From Cupriavidus pauculus (lineage in GTDB: Bacteria > Pseudomonadota > Gammaproteobacteria > Burkholderiales > Burkholderiaceae): DNA of 64,000 bases. The notes below the pieces were generated by a model, which was given only the letters and a program-made list of their open reading frames with translations, searched no databases and was not told the origin of the DNA. The DNA lies in NCBI RefSeq assembly GCF_003854935.1, contig NZ_CP033969.1:2480001-2544000 (forward strand), in the 5' to 3' direction. The first letter of the stretch is position 1; the number at the start of each line of letters is the position of its first letter. Below are positions 56,448-64,000 of this stretch, in pieces. Made by a program: the position numbers and the translations under genes.

Positions 56448-57125
56448 ATGAAGGTTTTGCTGCGAGCCGTGCTGTTCTTCGATGCCTTGCTCGATCTGCT
56501 GCTTGGCCTGCTGCTCGTGATGTCGCCGTTCACCACGCTGTACGCCGCGCTGCAGCTGCCGGTGCCCGAGCCGGCCCTGTTCGGCCAGTTGCTGGGCGTG
56601 GTCACGCTCGGCATGTCCTGGCTGCTGTTCTCCGCCACGTTCAATGGGCAGATGACGGTGCCCGTGGCGCGCGTCGCCGGCCTCGTCAACCTGGCCAGCG
56701 CCTTGCTGGTCGCCGCCTGGACGCTGTTCCTGGACATGCCCGTGCAGCCGGCCGGCAAGGTCTGGCTGCTGACGCTGGCGGCCATGCTGATGTTCTTCGC
56801 GATTGTCCAGTTGCCGTCGGCCAAGAAGGTGCGGCTGCGCGAACGCGCGCTAGCTGACCAGGCAAAGGCTGACCGCGCCGGGCGCGAGACCGGTGTCTAC
56901 TATCCGAATCCCGTAACTGACGTAAGCGACGTGACCGACGTTGCCGACAGCGGCGTCGGCCGCCCGGTACACCCGGCCACGAAGTCCCCCGCATCCCCCG
57001 AATACCGGCGCGAGCCGGTCATCACGCCGCCCCCGGGCTATGGCCCGGGCACCGAGGTGATGCCCGAACCCGATCCGGACGCACTGCCCAATGCCCATCA
57101 TGCACGACAAAATCCTCATTCTTGA
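56448..57125 (+). CDS. Four-helix membrane protein of unknown function in the gua operon
   Basis: A 225-residue protein that I do not recognise. Four membrane helices fill residues about 5-125 ([84 protein letters not shown]). A charged, Asp/Val and Pro-rich cytoplasmic-type tail of about 100 residues follows. AAGGAG precedes ATG 56448. It lies 81 bp after guaB and overlaps the guaA start by 26 bases, so guaA translation may depend on it. No known motif was seen. Confidence 0.75.
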   Translation: MKVLLRAVLFFDALLDLLLGLLLVMSPFTTLYAALQLPVPEPALFGQLLGVVTLGMSWLLFSATFNGQMTVPVARVAGLVNLASALLVAAWTLFLDMPVQPAGKVWLLTLAAMLMFFAIVQLPSAKKVRLRERALADQAKADRAGRETGVYYPNPVTDVSDVTDVADSGVGRPVHPATKSPASPEYRREPVITPPPGYGPGTEVMPEPDPDALPNAHHARQNPHS

Positions 57126-58719
57126 TTTCGGTTCGCAAGTCACGCAGCTCATCGCCCGCCGCGTGCGCGAAGCGCACGTCTACTGCGAGATCCATCCGAA
57201 CGACGTCACCGACGAGTTCGTCCGCGACTTCGCGCCGAAGGGCATCATCCTGTCCGGCAGCCACGCCAGCACCTACGAGGACCACCAGTTGCGCGCGCCG
57301 CAGGCCGTGTGGGACCTGGGCGTGCCCGTGCTGGGCATCTGCTACGGCATGCAGACCATGGCCGTGCAACTGGGCGGCAAGGTGGAGTGGAGCGATTCGC
57401 GCGAATTCGGCTACGCCGAGGTGCGCGCCCACGGCCACACGAACCTGCTCAAGGACATCGAGGACTTCGCCACGCCGGAAGGCCACGGCATGCTCAAGGT
57501 CTGGATGAGCCACGGCGACAAGGTCACCGCGCTGCCGGACGGCTTCAAGCTGATGGCGTCCACGCCGAGCTGCCCGATCGCTGGCATGGCCGACGAGGCG
57601 CGCGGCTACTACGGCGTGCAGTTCCACCCCGAAGTCACGCACACGGCCAAGGGCCGCGAGATGCTGGAGCGCTTTGTCCTGCAGATCTGCGGCACGCGCG
57701 CGGACTGGGTGATGCGCGACCACATCGCCGAAGCAGTGCAGAAGATCCGCGAGCAGGTGGGCGACGAGGAGGTGATTCTGGGCCTGTCCGGCGGCGTCGA
57801 TTCGTCGGTGGCGGCCGCGCTGATCCACCGCGCCATCGGCGACCAGCTCACCTGCGTGTTTGTCGACCACGGCCTGCTGCGCCAGGACGAAGGCAAGATG
57901 GTGATGGAGATGTTCGCGGGCCGCCTGCACGCGAAGGTCGTCCACATCGACGCGTCCGAGCAGTTCCTGGGCCACCTGGCCGGCGTGACCGACCCCGAGC
58001 AGAAGCGCAAGATCATCGGCCGCGAGTTCGTCGAAGTGTTCCAGGCCGAGGCCCGAAAGCTCAGCAATGCCAAGTGGCTGGCGCAGGGCACGATCTACCC
58101 GGACGTGGTGGAATCGGGCGGCACCAAGACCAAGAAGGCGACCACGATCAAGAGCCACCACAACGTGGGCGGCCTGCCGGAGACGCTGGGCCTGAAGCTG
58201 CTGGAGCCGCTGCGCGACCTGTTCAAGGACGAAGTGCGCGAACTGGGCGTGGCACTGGGCCTGCCGCCCGAGATGGTCTATCGCCACCCGTTCCCGGGCC
58301 CGGGCCTGGGCGTGCGGATCCTGGGCGAGGTCAAGCGCGACTACGCCGACCTGCTGCGTCGTGCGGACGCCATCTTCATCGAGGAACTGCGCAAGACCGT
58401 GGCCACCGAGCAGGACGCCGCCGCGGGCCTGTGCGAGCCGCACCACGTCGGCAAGAGCTGGTACGACCTGACCAGCCAGGCGTTCGCGGTATTCCTGCCG
58501 GTCAAGTCGGTCGGCGTGATGGGCGATGGCCGCACGTACGACTACGTGGTGGCGCTGCGCGCGGTGCAGACCACGGACTTCATGACCGCTCACTGGGCGC
58601 ACCTGCCGTACGCGCTGCTGGGCCGCTGCTCGAACCGCATCATCAATGAAGTGCGCGGCCTGAACCGCGTGGTCTACGACGTCTCGGGCAAGCCGCCGGC
58701 GACGATCGAATGGGAGTGA
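57100..58719 (+). CDS. guaA: GMP synthase (glutamine-hydrolysing)
   Basis: A 539-residue enzyme that turns XMP into GMP. The class I amidotransferase triad is in GICYGMQ (nucleophile Cys near residue 81) and FHPEVTHT; the ATP pyrophosphatase P-loop [13 protein letters not shown] is near 230; the dimer domain ends in [22 protein letters not shown] at ATG 57100 is the usual start; ATG 57091 is three codons earlier. Either overlaps the membrane protein gene upstream. Confidence 0.97.
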   Translation: MHDKILILDFGSQVTQLIARRVREAHVYCEIHPNDVTDEFVRDFAPKGIILSGSHASTYEDHQLRAPQAVWDLGVPVLGICYGMQTMAVQLGGKVEWSDSREFGYAEVRAHGHTNLLKDIEDFATPEGHGMLKVWMSHGDKVTALPDGFKLMASTPSCPIAGMADEARGYYGVQFHPEVTHTAKGREMLERFVLQICGTRADWVMRDHIAEAVQKIREQVGDEEVILGLSGGVDSSVAAALIHRAIGDQLTCVFVDHGLLRQDEGKMVMEMFAGRLHAKVVHIDASEQFLGHLAGVTDPEQKRKIIGREFVEVFQAEARKLSNAKWLAQGTIYPDVVESGGTKTKKATTIKSHHNVGGLPETLGLKLLEPLRDLFKDEVRELGVALGLPPEMVYRHPFPGPGLGVRILGEVKRDYADLLRRADAIFIEELRKTVATEQDAAAGLCEPHHVGKSWYDLTSQAFAVFLPVKSVGVMGDGRTYDYVVALRAVQTTDFMTAHWAHLPYALLGRCSNRIINEVRGLNRVVYDVSGKPPATIEWE

Positions 58720-58804
58720 TCTCCCCGATGACCCCTCCGGGCGCGGCCATCCGCGCCTGAACCGGGCGGTGGCGCCGCGTCCGCGTCGCCCCGTCCGTCT
58801 TCCC

Positions 58805-59980
58805 TCAGACAGCCGCCGGATGTGCCTCGCGCGGCGCCACTTCCAGCCGGTTGCCACCCAGCGCCTTGGCGCGGTAGAGCGCCCGGTCCGCCTGCGCCAG
58901 CGCGTCGCCCAGGGTTGGCGCCGGGCCATCGAACTGCGCCAGCCCGATGCTGACCGTGGCCGGGATGCCGACATTGCCGGTCGGGGCCGAGACGTTCTCG
59001 GCGAACCGTTTCGCCACGGCCTCGCCCAGCGCCTGCGCGCGGCGCGCGTCGTCGCCCGACAGCAGGGCGGCGAATTCCTCCCCGCCGATGCGCGCCAGCA
59101 GCGTGTCCGCGCCCACCACCTCGCGCGCGATGGCCGCGAACGACTTCAGCACCTCGTCGCCCGCGTGATGGCCGTAGCGGTCGTTGATCGCCTTGAACTG
59201 GTCGAGGTCGAAGGCCAGCACGGCCACGGGCCCCCGGGCGCCGGCGCCGCCGAGAATGCGGTGGCCCTGCTCGAAGAACCAGCGGCGGTTGCCCAGGCGC
59301 GTCAGGTAGTCGGTCAGCGATTCCTGCAGCAGCTGGCCGTGATTTTCCTCGCGGATCATTTTCAGGATGGTCATCGGCAGGATCACCGAATACAGCACGC
59401 CTTCGTACATCGTCACCTTGCTGGCGGCGGCCTGCAGTGCCGGCCCGTAGGCCGACACCAGCCACGGCAGCAGGAAGGCGCGACCCAGGTACAGCACGGC
59501 GTGGATGCCGGTCACGGCCACGACGATATGCCGCGCGAAGAACGGCTTCATGGCGTCGCAGCGCAGCATCTCGCGCGCGGTCATCGCGCTGACGGCGGCG
59601 ATGGGGAAGGCGCTGATGTGGTTCCAGACCAGATCCATCCACCGGGCGCCGGATACGACCCATATGCCCGCCATGCCGACGAGCACCACCACCGCGCTGA
59701 CGCGATAGCGCCGCCCGCTCAAGGCGGCAATGCCGTTGAGGACCAGCAGGTAACCGGACAGGATGACGAGATTGCAAAGTGCCGAACCGAGCGCACCGGG
59801 CAGGGTGCGGCGGAACAGCACGCCGGCGCAGCCGATGGCGATCGTCGCAAACCCGGCGGCGAGCACGCGCAGCGCCCGGCTGTGGCGGGGATTGGCGCGA
59901 TGCTCCCAGAACATCATGCCCGCGCTGGCCAGCAGGGTGCCTATCGCCAGAAGATAAAGGGTGAGGAGATCGACGTACAT
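58805..59980 (-). CDS. Membrane-bound diguanylate cyclase (GGDEF)
   Basis: A 391-residue protein. Six or seven membrane helices occupy about 1-210, then a short linker and a GGDEF domain (about 225-380) with SLTDYLTRLGNRRWF, FDLDQFKAINDRYGHHAGD and the active GGEEF. It should make cyclic di-GMP. The inhibitory RxxD site before GGEEF is not present (the matching positions read Gly and Thr), so feedback control by that route is unlikely. The N-terminal sensor type was not recognised. It is convergent with guaA. Confidence 0.92.
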   Translation of the reverse strand: MYVDLLTLYLLAIGTLLASAGMMFWEHRANPRHSRALRVLAAGFATIAIGCAGVLFRRTLPGALGSALCNLVILSGYLLVLNGIAALSGRRYRVSAVVVLVGMAGIWVVSGARWMDLVWNHISAFPIAAVSAMTAREMLRCDAMKPFFARHIVVAVTGIHAVLYLGRAFLLPWLVSAYGPALQAAASKVTMYEGVLYSVILPMTILKMIREENHGQLLQESLTDYLTRLGNRRWFFEQGHRILGGAGARGPVAVLAFDLDQFKAINDRYGHHAGDEVLKSFAAIAREVVGADTLLARIGGEEFAALLSGDDARRAQALGEAVAKRFAENVSAPTGNVGIPATVSIGLAQFDGPAPTLGDALAQADRALYRAKALGGNRLEVAPREAHPAAV

Positions 59981-60145
59981 CCAGATGTAAAGACATTGCG
60001 CCAGCGCGTTGCGCCGGCACCCGGAATTCTACGTTGGAATTACGGCTGTCCGTGGATGGTTCCGAAGTTCTCCGTGGCTTGCCTGTTGCGGGAAAACGCC
60101 GCGCGGCCGGCCCTTGCGGGCCGACGTGCCGCCGGCATTACACGG

Positions 60146-61669
60146 TCACGGGCGGGGCAGGCGCGCCGGGGCGCGCGGAATCGTCAGCATGATCGAGATG
60201 GCAGCCACCACGACCATCGACAGGTTGAACAGCAGCGCCAGGATCGCGGCGGCCCGTACGGCCACCTGTTCCTGCGAGCCCTGGAAGTCGATCAGGCCGC
60301 TCAGCACCGACGCCCCCTCGGGGTGAACGCGCACCGCCGTGAAGATGGCAGCCGAGATCGCCACGCCAAACGCGCCGCCCAGCGACGACGCCATCTTGTA
60401 GATGCCGGCCCCGGCGCCCGCCTGCTGCTCGGGCAGGGCGGACAGCGCCGCATCGGTCGACGGCGTCGCGTAGAACGCCAGCCCGATGCCCTGCAGCGCA
60501 AAACCGATCATCGCGGCGATCTTGTAGTCCTCAAGCGTCAGGTGCGTCATCCCCAGGCAGATCACCGACGCCCCGGTCAGCACGCAGCCCCACAGCATCG
60601 GCTTGCGCGCGCCAAACCGCTGCAGCAGCTTCTCGCCCACGCGGATGAACGCGATGATGGTCACCGCGAACCCGATCGTCAGCATGCCGGCCTGCCGGGC
60701 GGTCAGGCTGCCGCCCAGTTGCACGAGCTGCATGACCACGATCAGCGTGCCGGCCACGCCGTTGAGCATGAAGTTGGAGATCGTGGCGCCGGTGTAGATG
60801 CGGCTGCGGAACAGACGGAAGTCGATGAACGGGTCGGCCGTGCGGCGCTCGTGGCGCAGGAAGACCGCGCCGAACACCACCGCCAGCGCCGCCAGCAGCA
60901 GCGTGTTGAGGCTGGACCAGCCAAACCGGGCGCCCTGCGTGACCACCACCTGCAGCGCGATCATCGCCACCATGAAGGTCAGGATGCCCAGCCGGTCGAT
61001 CCCGGCGTCGCGCCGGCTCTCGGCGCGCGTCTCGGGCGTGCCGCGGATCATCATCAGCCCGGCCACGGCCGCCGCCACCGAGATGAAGAAGATGGCGCGC
61101 CAGCCGAACTGGGCCGAAACCACTCCGCCGAAGATCGAGCACAGCCCCGATCCGCCCCAGGAGCCGATCGACCAGATGCTGATCGCGCGCTGGCGTGCCG
61201 CGCCTTGCCAGTACGTCTTGATCAGCGCCAGGCTCGACGGCATGATGCACGCCGCCGACAGCCCCTGCAGCGCGCGGCCGGCCAGCAGCGCGGGTGCGGC
61301 CAGCGTGCCGGCCGGGGCCAGCGCCACCAGCAGCGATCCCGCGATGCTCAGGCAGAAGCCGAGTTGCAGGATCCGGTAGCGGCCGATGCGGTCGGCAATG
61401 CCGCCCATGAACACGATGAAGATGCCCGAGAACAGTGCCGTGATGGCCACGGCGATGTTCATCGTCGTGGGCGCCAGGCCCAGCTCCTCGCCCATGTCGG
61501 GCGCGATGTTGAGCGTGGTCTGGGCGAACAGCCAGAACGTCAGCACCCCCAGGACGATGCCAAACAGCACCCGGTCGTTGCCGGCGAAGTGTGGCGGTTG
61601 CGCTTGCGCTGGCCTGGGCGGTGTGTCGATGCCGCGACCGCCCGCGGTATTACCCGTGACGTGGTTCAT
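60146..61669 (-). CDS. MFS transporter, DHA2-type drug exporter-like
   Basis: A 507-residue protein with about 14 membrane helices. Motif A is GGIADRIGRYRI (about residue 90), motif C-like PSSLALIKTYW and IWSIGSWGGSGLCSIFGG follow, which points to the DHA2 (QacA/SmvA-like) branch that expels toxic cations. The start is ATG 61667-61669 with GAGGA before it; the open frame to 61870 is upstream noise. No adjacent TetR-type regulator is seen. Confidence 0.87.
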   Translation of the reverse strand: MNHVTGNTAGGRGIDTPPRPAQAQPPHFAGNDRVLFGIVLGVLTFWLFAQTTLNIAPDMGEELGLAPTTMNIAVAITALFSGIFIVFMGGIADRIGRYRILQLGFCLSIAGSLLVALAPAGTLAAPALLAGRALQGLSAACIMPSSLALIKTYWQGAARQRAISIWSIGSWGGSGLCSIFGGVVSAQFGWRAIFFISVAAAVAGLMMIRGTPETRAESRRDAGIDRLGILTFMVAMIALQVVVTQGARFGWSSLNTLLLAALAVVFGAVFLRHERRTADPFIDFRLFRSRIYTGATISNFMLNGVAGTLIVVMQLVQLGGSLTARQAGMLTIGFAVTIIAFIRVGEKLLQRFGARKPMLWGCVLTGASVICLGMTHLTLEDYKIAAMIGFALQGIGLAFYATPSTDAALSALPEQQAGAGAGIYKMASSLGGAFGVAISAAIFTAVRVHPEGASVLSGLIDFQGSQEQVAVRAAAILALLFNLSMVVVAAISIMLTIPRAPARLPRP

Positions 61670-61878
61670 GACTGTCCTCTGGTTGTGATGGGTGCGATGC
61701 TCGGTCCATCGTATTTCCGGGGATAAGTGACAGTCTTGACGCGGATCACGGGGTGCGGTGCGGCATCGTCGTCTGCTGGAAAAGGGGGCCGGCGGCGCGG
61801 AGTCTTGACGCAGGCCATGGCAGACCGGCGCGGGCGTGGCCACGATGGGCGCTTTTTTACAAGCGGACACGCTCTCCC

Positions 61879-62922
61879 ATGACCCATTACGATTGCCTCG
61901 AACAGATCACAGACACCGCCGTGCGCGCGCGCGCCATCGGCGGTCTGACCCGCCTGCGGCAGGCGCTGGCGCAGGAAATTCCCGCCCGCACCGCTACCGA
62001 CACGCTGCTGCTGGCGACGTGGAACATCCGCGAGTTCGATTCAGGCAAGTACGGCTACCGGTCTGACGAGGCGTACCTGTACATCGCCGAAGTGCTGAGC
62101 CGCTTCGACCTGATCGCGGTCCAGGAGGTGCGCGACGGCCTGTACCCGCTGCAGCGCCTGCAGCGGATGCTCGGCCCGTGGTGGGGCCATCTGGTGACGG
62201 ACGTCACGCTGGGCGCCTCCGGCAACGCCGAGCGCATGGCCTATCTCTACGACCGCCGCAAGGTGCGCTTCACGGGGCTGGCGGCCGAACTGGTGCTGCC
62301 CCCGCCGGGCCGGTCCGCGCCGGCCCCGGTGCAGCTGGCGCGCTCGCCGTACCTGGCCGGGTTCCAGGCGGGATGGGCCTACCTCACGCTGGCCACCGTC
62401 CACATCTATTACGGCACCAGCCGGCCCGACGACGCGCGCCGGCTGGCCGAGATCACGGCGTTCAGCCAGACCGTCGCCCAGGCAGCCGGCAAGCTGTCCG
62501 CCGCGCCGCAGCCGGCGCCCGGCGCCAAGCCCGATCCGGGCAACCTGATCCTGCTCGGCGACTTCAACATCTTCAATCGCCGCGACGTGACGATGCAGGC
62601 CATCACCAAGGCGGGCTTCATCGTGCCGCCGGAGCTGCAATCGGTGCCAGGATCGAACGTGGGCAAGGACCGCCACTACGACCAGATCGCCTATTTCCGG
62701 CAGCTGTCGAGCATGGCGCCCACCGGCCGCGCGGGCGTGTTCGACGTGTTCGAGCACGTGTACCGGCTGGCCGATGCCGACGCCTACGCCGCCGAGCGCC
62801 AGTCGCGCCCGGGCCGCAGCTTCAAGGACTGGCGGACCTACCGCATGAGCGACCACCTGCCGATGTGGATCGAGTTCGGCATCGACGACGCCGACGCCTG
62901 GCTGGAGGGCCTGGCGCGCTAG
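61879..62922 (+). CDS. Endonuclease/exonuclease/phosphatase family protein
   Basis: A 347-residue EEP-superfamily (DNase I-like) protein. The metal and phosphate site motifs are visible: LATWNIREFD (about residue 40), LIAVQEVRDGL, LLGDFNIFNRRD and MSDHLPMWIEF. No signal peptide was seen, so it is probably cytoplasmic. Members cut nucleic acids or remove phosphate from small molecules; the target is unknown. ATG 61879 (MTHYDCLEQ) was chosen over the longer frame from 61753. Confidence 0.85.
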   Translation: MTHYDCLEQITDTAVRARAIGGLTRLRQALAQEIPARTATDTLLLATWNIREFDSGKYGYRSDEAYLYIAEVLSRFDLIAVQEVRDGLYPLQRLQRMLGPWWGHLVTDVTLGASGNAERMAYLYDRRKVRFTGLAAELVLPPPGRSAPAPVQLARSPYLAGFQAGWAYLTLATVHIYYGTSRPDDARRLAEITAFSQTVAQAAGKLSAAPQPAPGAKPDPGNLILLGDFNIFNRRDVTMQAITKAGFIVPPELQSVPGSNVGKDRHYDQIAYFRQLSSMAPTGRAGVFDVFEHVYRLADADAYAAERQSRPGRSFKDWRTYRMSDHLPMWIEFGIDDADAWLEGLAR

Positions 62923-63036
62923 CCAGCACGGGGCGCGGTTCCGGTCTATGCTTGCGCCTGCGGCGCCGGCAGGCGGGGCCAACCACCGTCGGACACCGCG
63001 CAGGCATCGTCCCCATCCCACGACCAAGGAGCCCCC

Positions 63037-63546
63037 ATGGCCCTCTCGATGTACGACGTTTCGATCCCGGTGTTCATCCGGGCCCTGACGAACCTGTCCG
63101 CGATCCTGGACAAGGGCGCCGCCCACGCCAAGGCGCAGGGCATGGACGCCGCCGAGCTGATCCAGACCCGCCTGGTGGCGGACATGGACGCGCTGCCGGC
63201 CCAGATCCAGCGGGCCAGCGATTCGGCCAAGGGCTGCGCGGCGCGGCTGGCCGGCATCGAGATCCCGTCGTACCCCGACGATGAGACCACGTTCCCGGAC
63301 CTGCAGGCGCGGATTGCCAAGACCATCGGCTTCCTGAAGACCATCCGCCCCGAACAGCTGGAAGGCAGCGAGACGCGCGTGGTGGAGCTGAAGCTGCGCA
63401 ACGGCCCGGTGACGTTCGACGGCAAGAGCTACCTGCTCGGGTTTGCGCTGCCGAACTTCTACTTCCACGTGACCACGGCCTACGACATCCTGCGCCACAA
63501 GGGCGTGCAGATCGGCAAGATGGACTACCTGGGCGCCCCGCGCTGA
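63037..63546 (+). CDS. DUF1993 family protein
   Basis: A 169-residue protein, MALSMYDVSIPVFIRALTNLSAILDKG, that ends with YFHVTTAYDILRHKGVQIGKMDYLG. This is the pattern of DUF1993, a DinB-like helical family with unknown function. The conserved His residues of the C-terminal half (FHVTTAYDILRH) could bind a metal. AAGGAG precedes ATG 63037. It stands alone between the EEP gene and queE. Confidence 0.85.
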   Translation: MALSMYDVSIPVFIRALTNLSAILDKGAAHAKAQGMDAAELIQTRLVADMDALPAQIQRASDSAKGCAARLAGIEIPSYPDDETTFPDLQARIAKTIGFLKTIRPEQLEGSETRVVELKLRNGPVTFDGKSYLLGFALPNFYFHVTTAYDILRHKGVQIGKMDYLGAPR

Positions 63547-63586
63547 TCCGGCAGGGCGACGGGAGCGGTGTGGCGGCATCGGCCAC

Positions 63587-63616
63587 TTAGCAAAAACCCT
63601 AGGTTCTTGATACAAT
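63587..63616 (+). promoter_or_regulatory. Possible queE promoter
   Basis: TTAGCA (63587-63592) and TACAAT (63611-63616) with 18-bp spacing form a fair promoter. The -10 box overlaps the left arm of the hairpin described next. Confidence 0.5.
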
Positions 63617-63653
63617 CGCCGGTTGCTCGCCTGCCGGCGATTGCCTAGTTTTT
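63614..63653 (+). other. Terminator-like hairpin in the queE leader
   Basis: AATCGCCGG (63614-63622) and CCGGCGATT (63634-63642) are perfect 9-bp arms with an 11-base loop, followed seven bases later by TTTTT (63649-63653). It lies about 40 bp before queE and could reduce transcription into the gene. It does not match a preQ1 riboswitch as I know it. Confidence 0.5.
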
Positions 63654-63693
63654 AAGCAGAAAGGCCCCCGCGCCCCATTACCGTTCCCATCGC

Positions 63694-64000
63694 ATGACTT
63701 ACACCGTCAAGGAAATCTTCTATACGCTGCAAGGCGAAGGCGCCAACGCCGGCCGTGCGGCGGTGTTCTGCCGGTTCTCGGGGTGCAACCTCTGGACCGG
63801 CCGCGAGGAAGATCGCGCCCGCGCGGTGTGCCAGTTCTGCGACACCGACTTCGTCGGCACCGACGGCACGCGCGGCGGCAAGTACCGCACCGCCGAGGAA
63901 CTGGCGGCCGTGGTGGCGTCGGAATGGCCGCAGGGCGCGGGCGGCCAGCCGCTGGTGGTCTGCACGGGCGGCGAGCCGCTGCTGCAGCTCGATGCGCCGC
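63694..64000 (+). CDS. queE: 7-carboxy-7-deazaguanine synthase, partial
   Basis: The first 102 residues of a radical SAM enzyme; the rest is beyond the window. It has EIFYTLQGEGANAGRAAVFCRFSGCNLW and then CQFCDTDFVGTDG, which gives the QueE-type spaced cysteine cluster (one Cys, then CxxC), and CTGGEPLLQLD for SAM binding. QueE makes the deazaguanine base on the way to queuosine in tRNA. ATG 63694 (MTYTVKEIFYTLQGEG) is the conserved start. Other que genes are not in view. Confidence 0.94.
   Translation, partial: MTYTVKEIFYTLQGEGANAGRAAVFCRFSGCNLWTGREEDRARAVCQFCDTDFVGTDGTRGGKYRTAEELAAVVASEWPQGAGGQPLVVCTGGEPLLQLDAP

Noticed and set aside
63547-63693. preQ1 riboswitch upstream of queE
   Set aside because: The expected preQ1 aptamer parts (a short GC stem followed by an A-rich tail next to the ribosome site) were not found; only a plain hairpin is present.

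Overview
This is a GC-rich window with densely packed genes. Most of it has the housekeeping gene order of a Burkholderiaceae main chromosome, closest in feel to Cupriavidus/Ralstonia. The reasons are the blocks dapC-dapD-dapE-prmB, smc-zipA-ligA-def, glnD-map-rpsB-tsf-pyrH-frr-uppS-cdsA-dxr-rseP-bamA-skp-lpxD-fabZ-lpxA-lpxB-rnhB, ppsR/ppsA, smpB/ratA-ratB and guaB-guaA. The genus is inferred from gene order and protein similarity by memory, not from a search. No rRNA, tRNA, CRISPR, insertion sequence or prophage was seen.

Layout. (1) 1-9720, minus strand: a nine-gene catabolic operon for hexonates/hexuronates. In transcription order it encodes an FCD-type GntR regulator, a zinc L-idonate/L-gulonate-type 5-dehydrogenase, a three-part TRAP transporter (DctP, DctQ, DctM), an SDR dehydrogenase, an altronate-dehydratase-like UxaA, D-mannonate dehydratase ManD, and a mannitol-dehydrogenase-family oxidoreductase cut by the window edge. 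Together they suggest uptake of a sugar acid, C5 oxidation, reduction and dehydration to 2-keto-3-deoxygluconate, possibly by two epimeric branches. (2) 10073-10654: a secreted RcnB-like protein. (3) 10712-15761, minus strand: lysine/diaminopimelate biosynthesis (dapC, dapD, dapE) with prmB and two small genes. (4) 15873-24683: a ferritin-like diiron protein, then smc, zipA, ligA and def. (5) 24892-30184, minus strand: rluB carrying a 17-copy 33-bp coding repeat, glnD and map. (6) 30522-46529, plus strand: translation, nucleotide, isoprenoid and outer-membrane/lipid A genes. (7) 46523-50083: divergent ppsR and ppsA around a nested inverted repeat. (8) 50236-54789: nfeD-like and SPFH genes, smpB, ratA-ratB, a DUF4124 protein and an EamA transporter. 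(9) 54903-58719: guaB, a membrane protein of unknown function, and guaA. (10) 58805-64000: a GGDEF protein, an MFS exporter, an EEP-family nuclease/phosphatase, a DUF1993 protein and the start of queE.

The points most worth a second look are the two-branch uronate/aldonate operon (including a Gln where the family usually has His in the polyol dehydrogenase), the nested inverted repeat between ppsR and ppsA, the long structured leaders of pyrH and rpsB, the repeat array in RluB, an identical 43-bp REP-like palindrome at two loci, and the unknown membrane gene overlapping guaA. No wholly new multi-gene system was recognised; most of the window is core genome.
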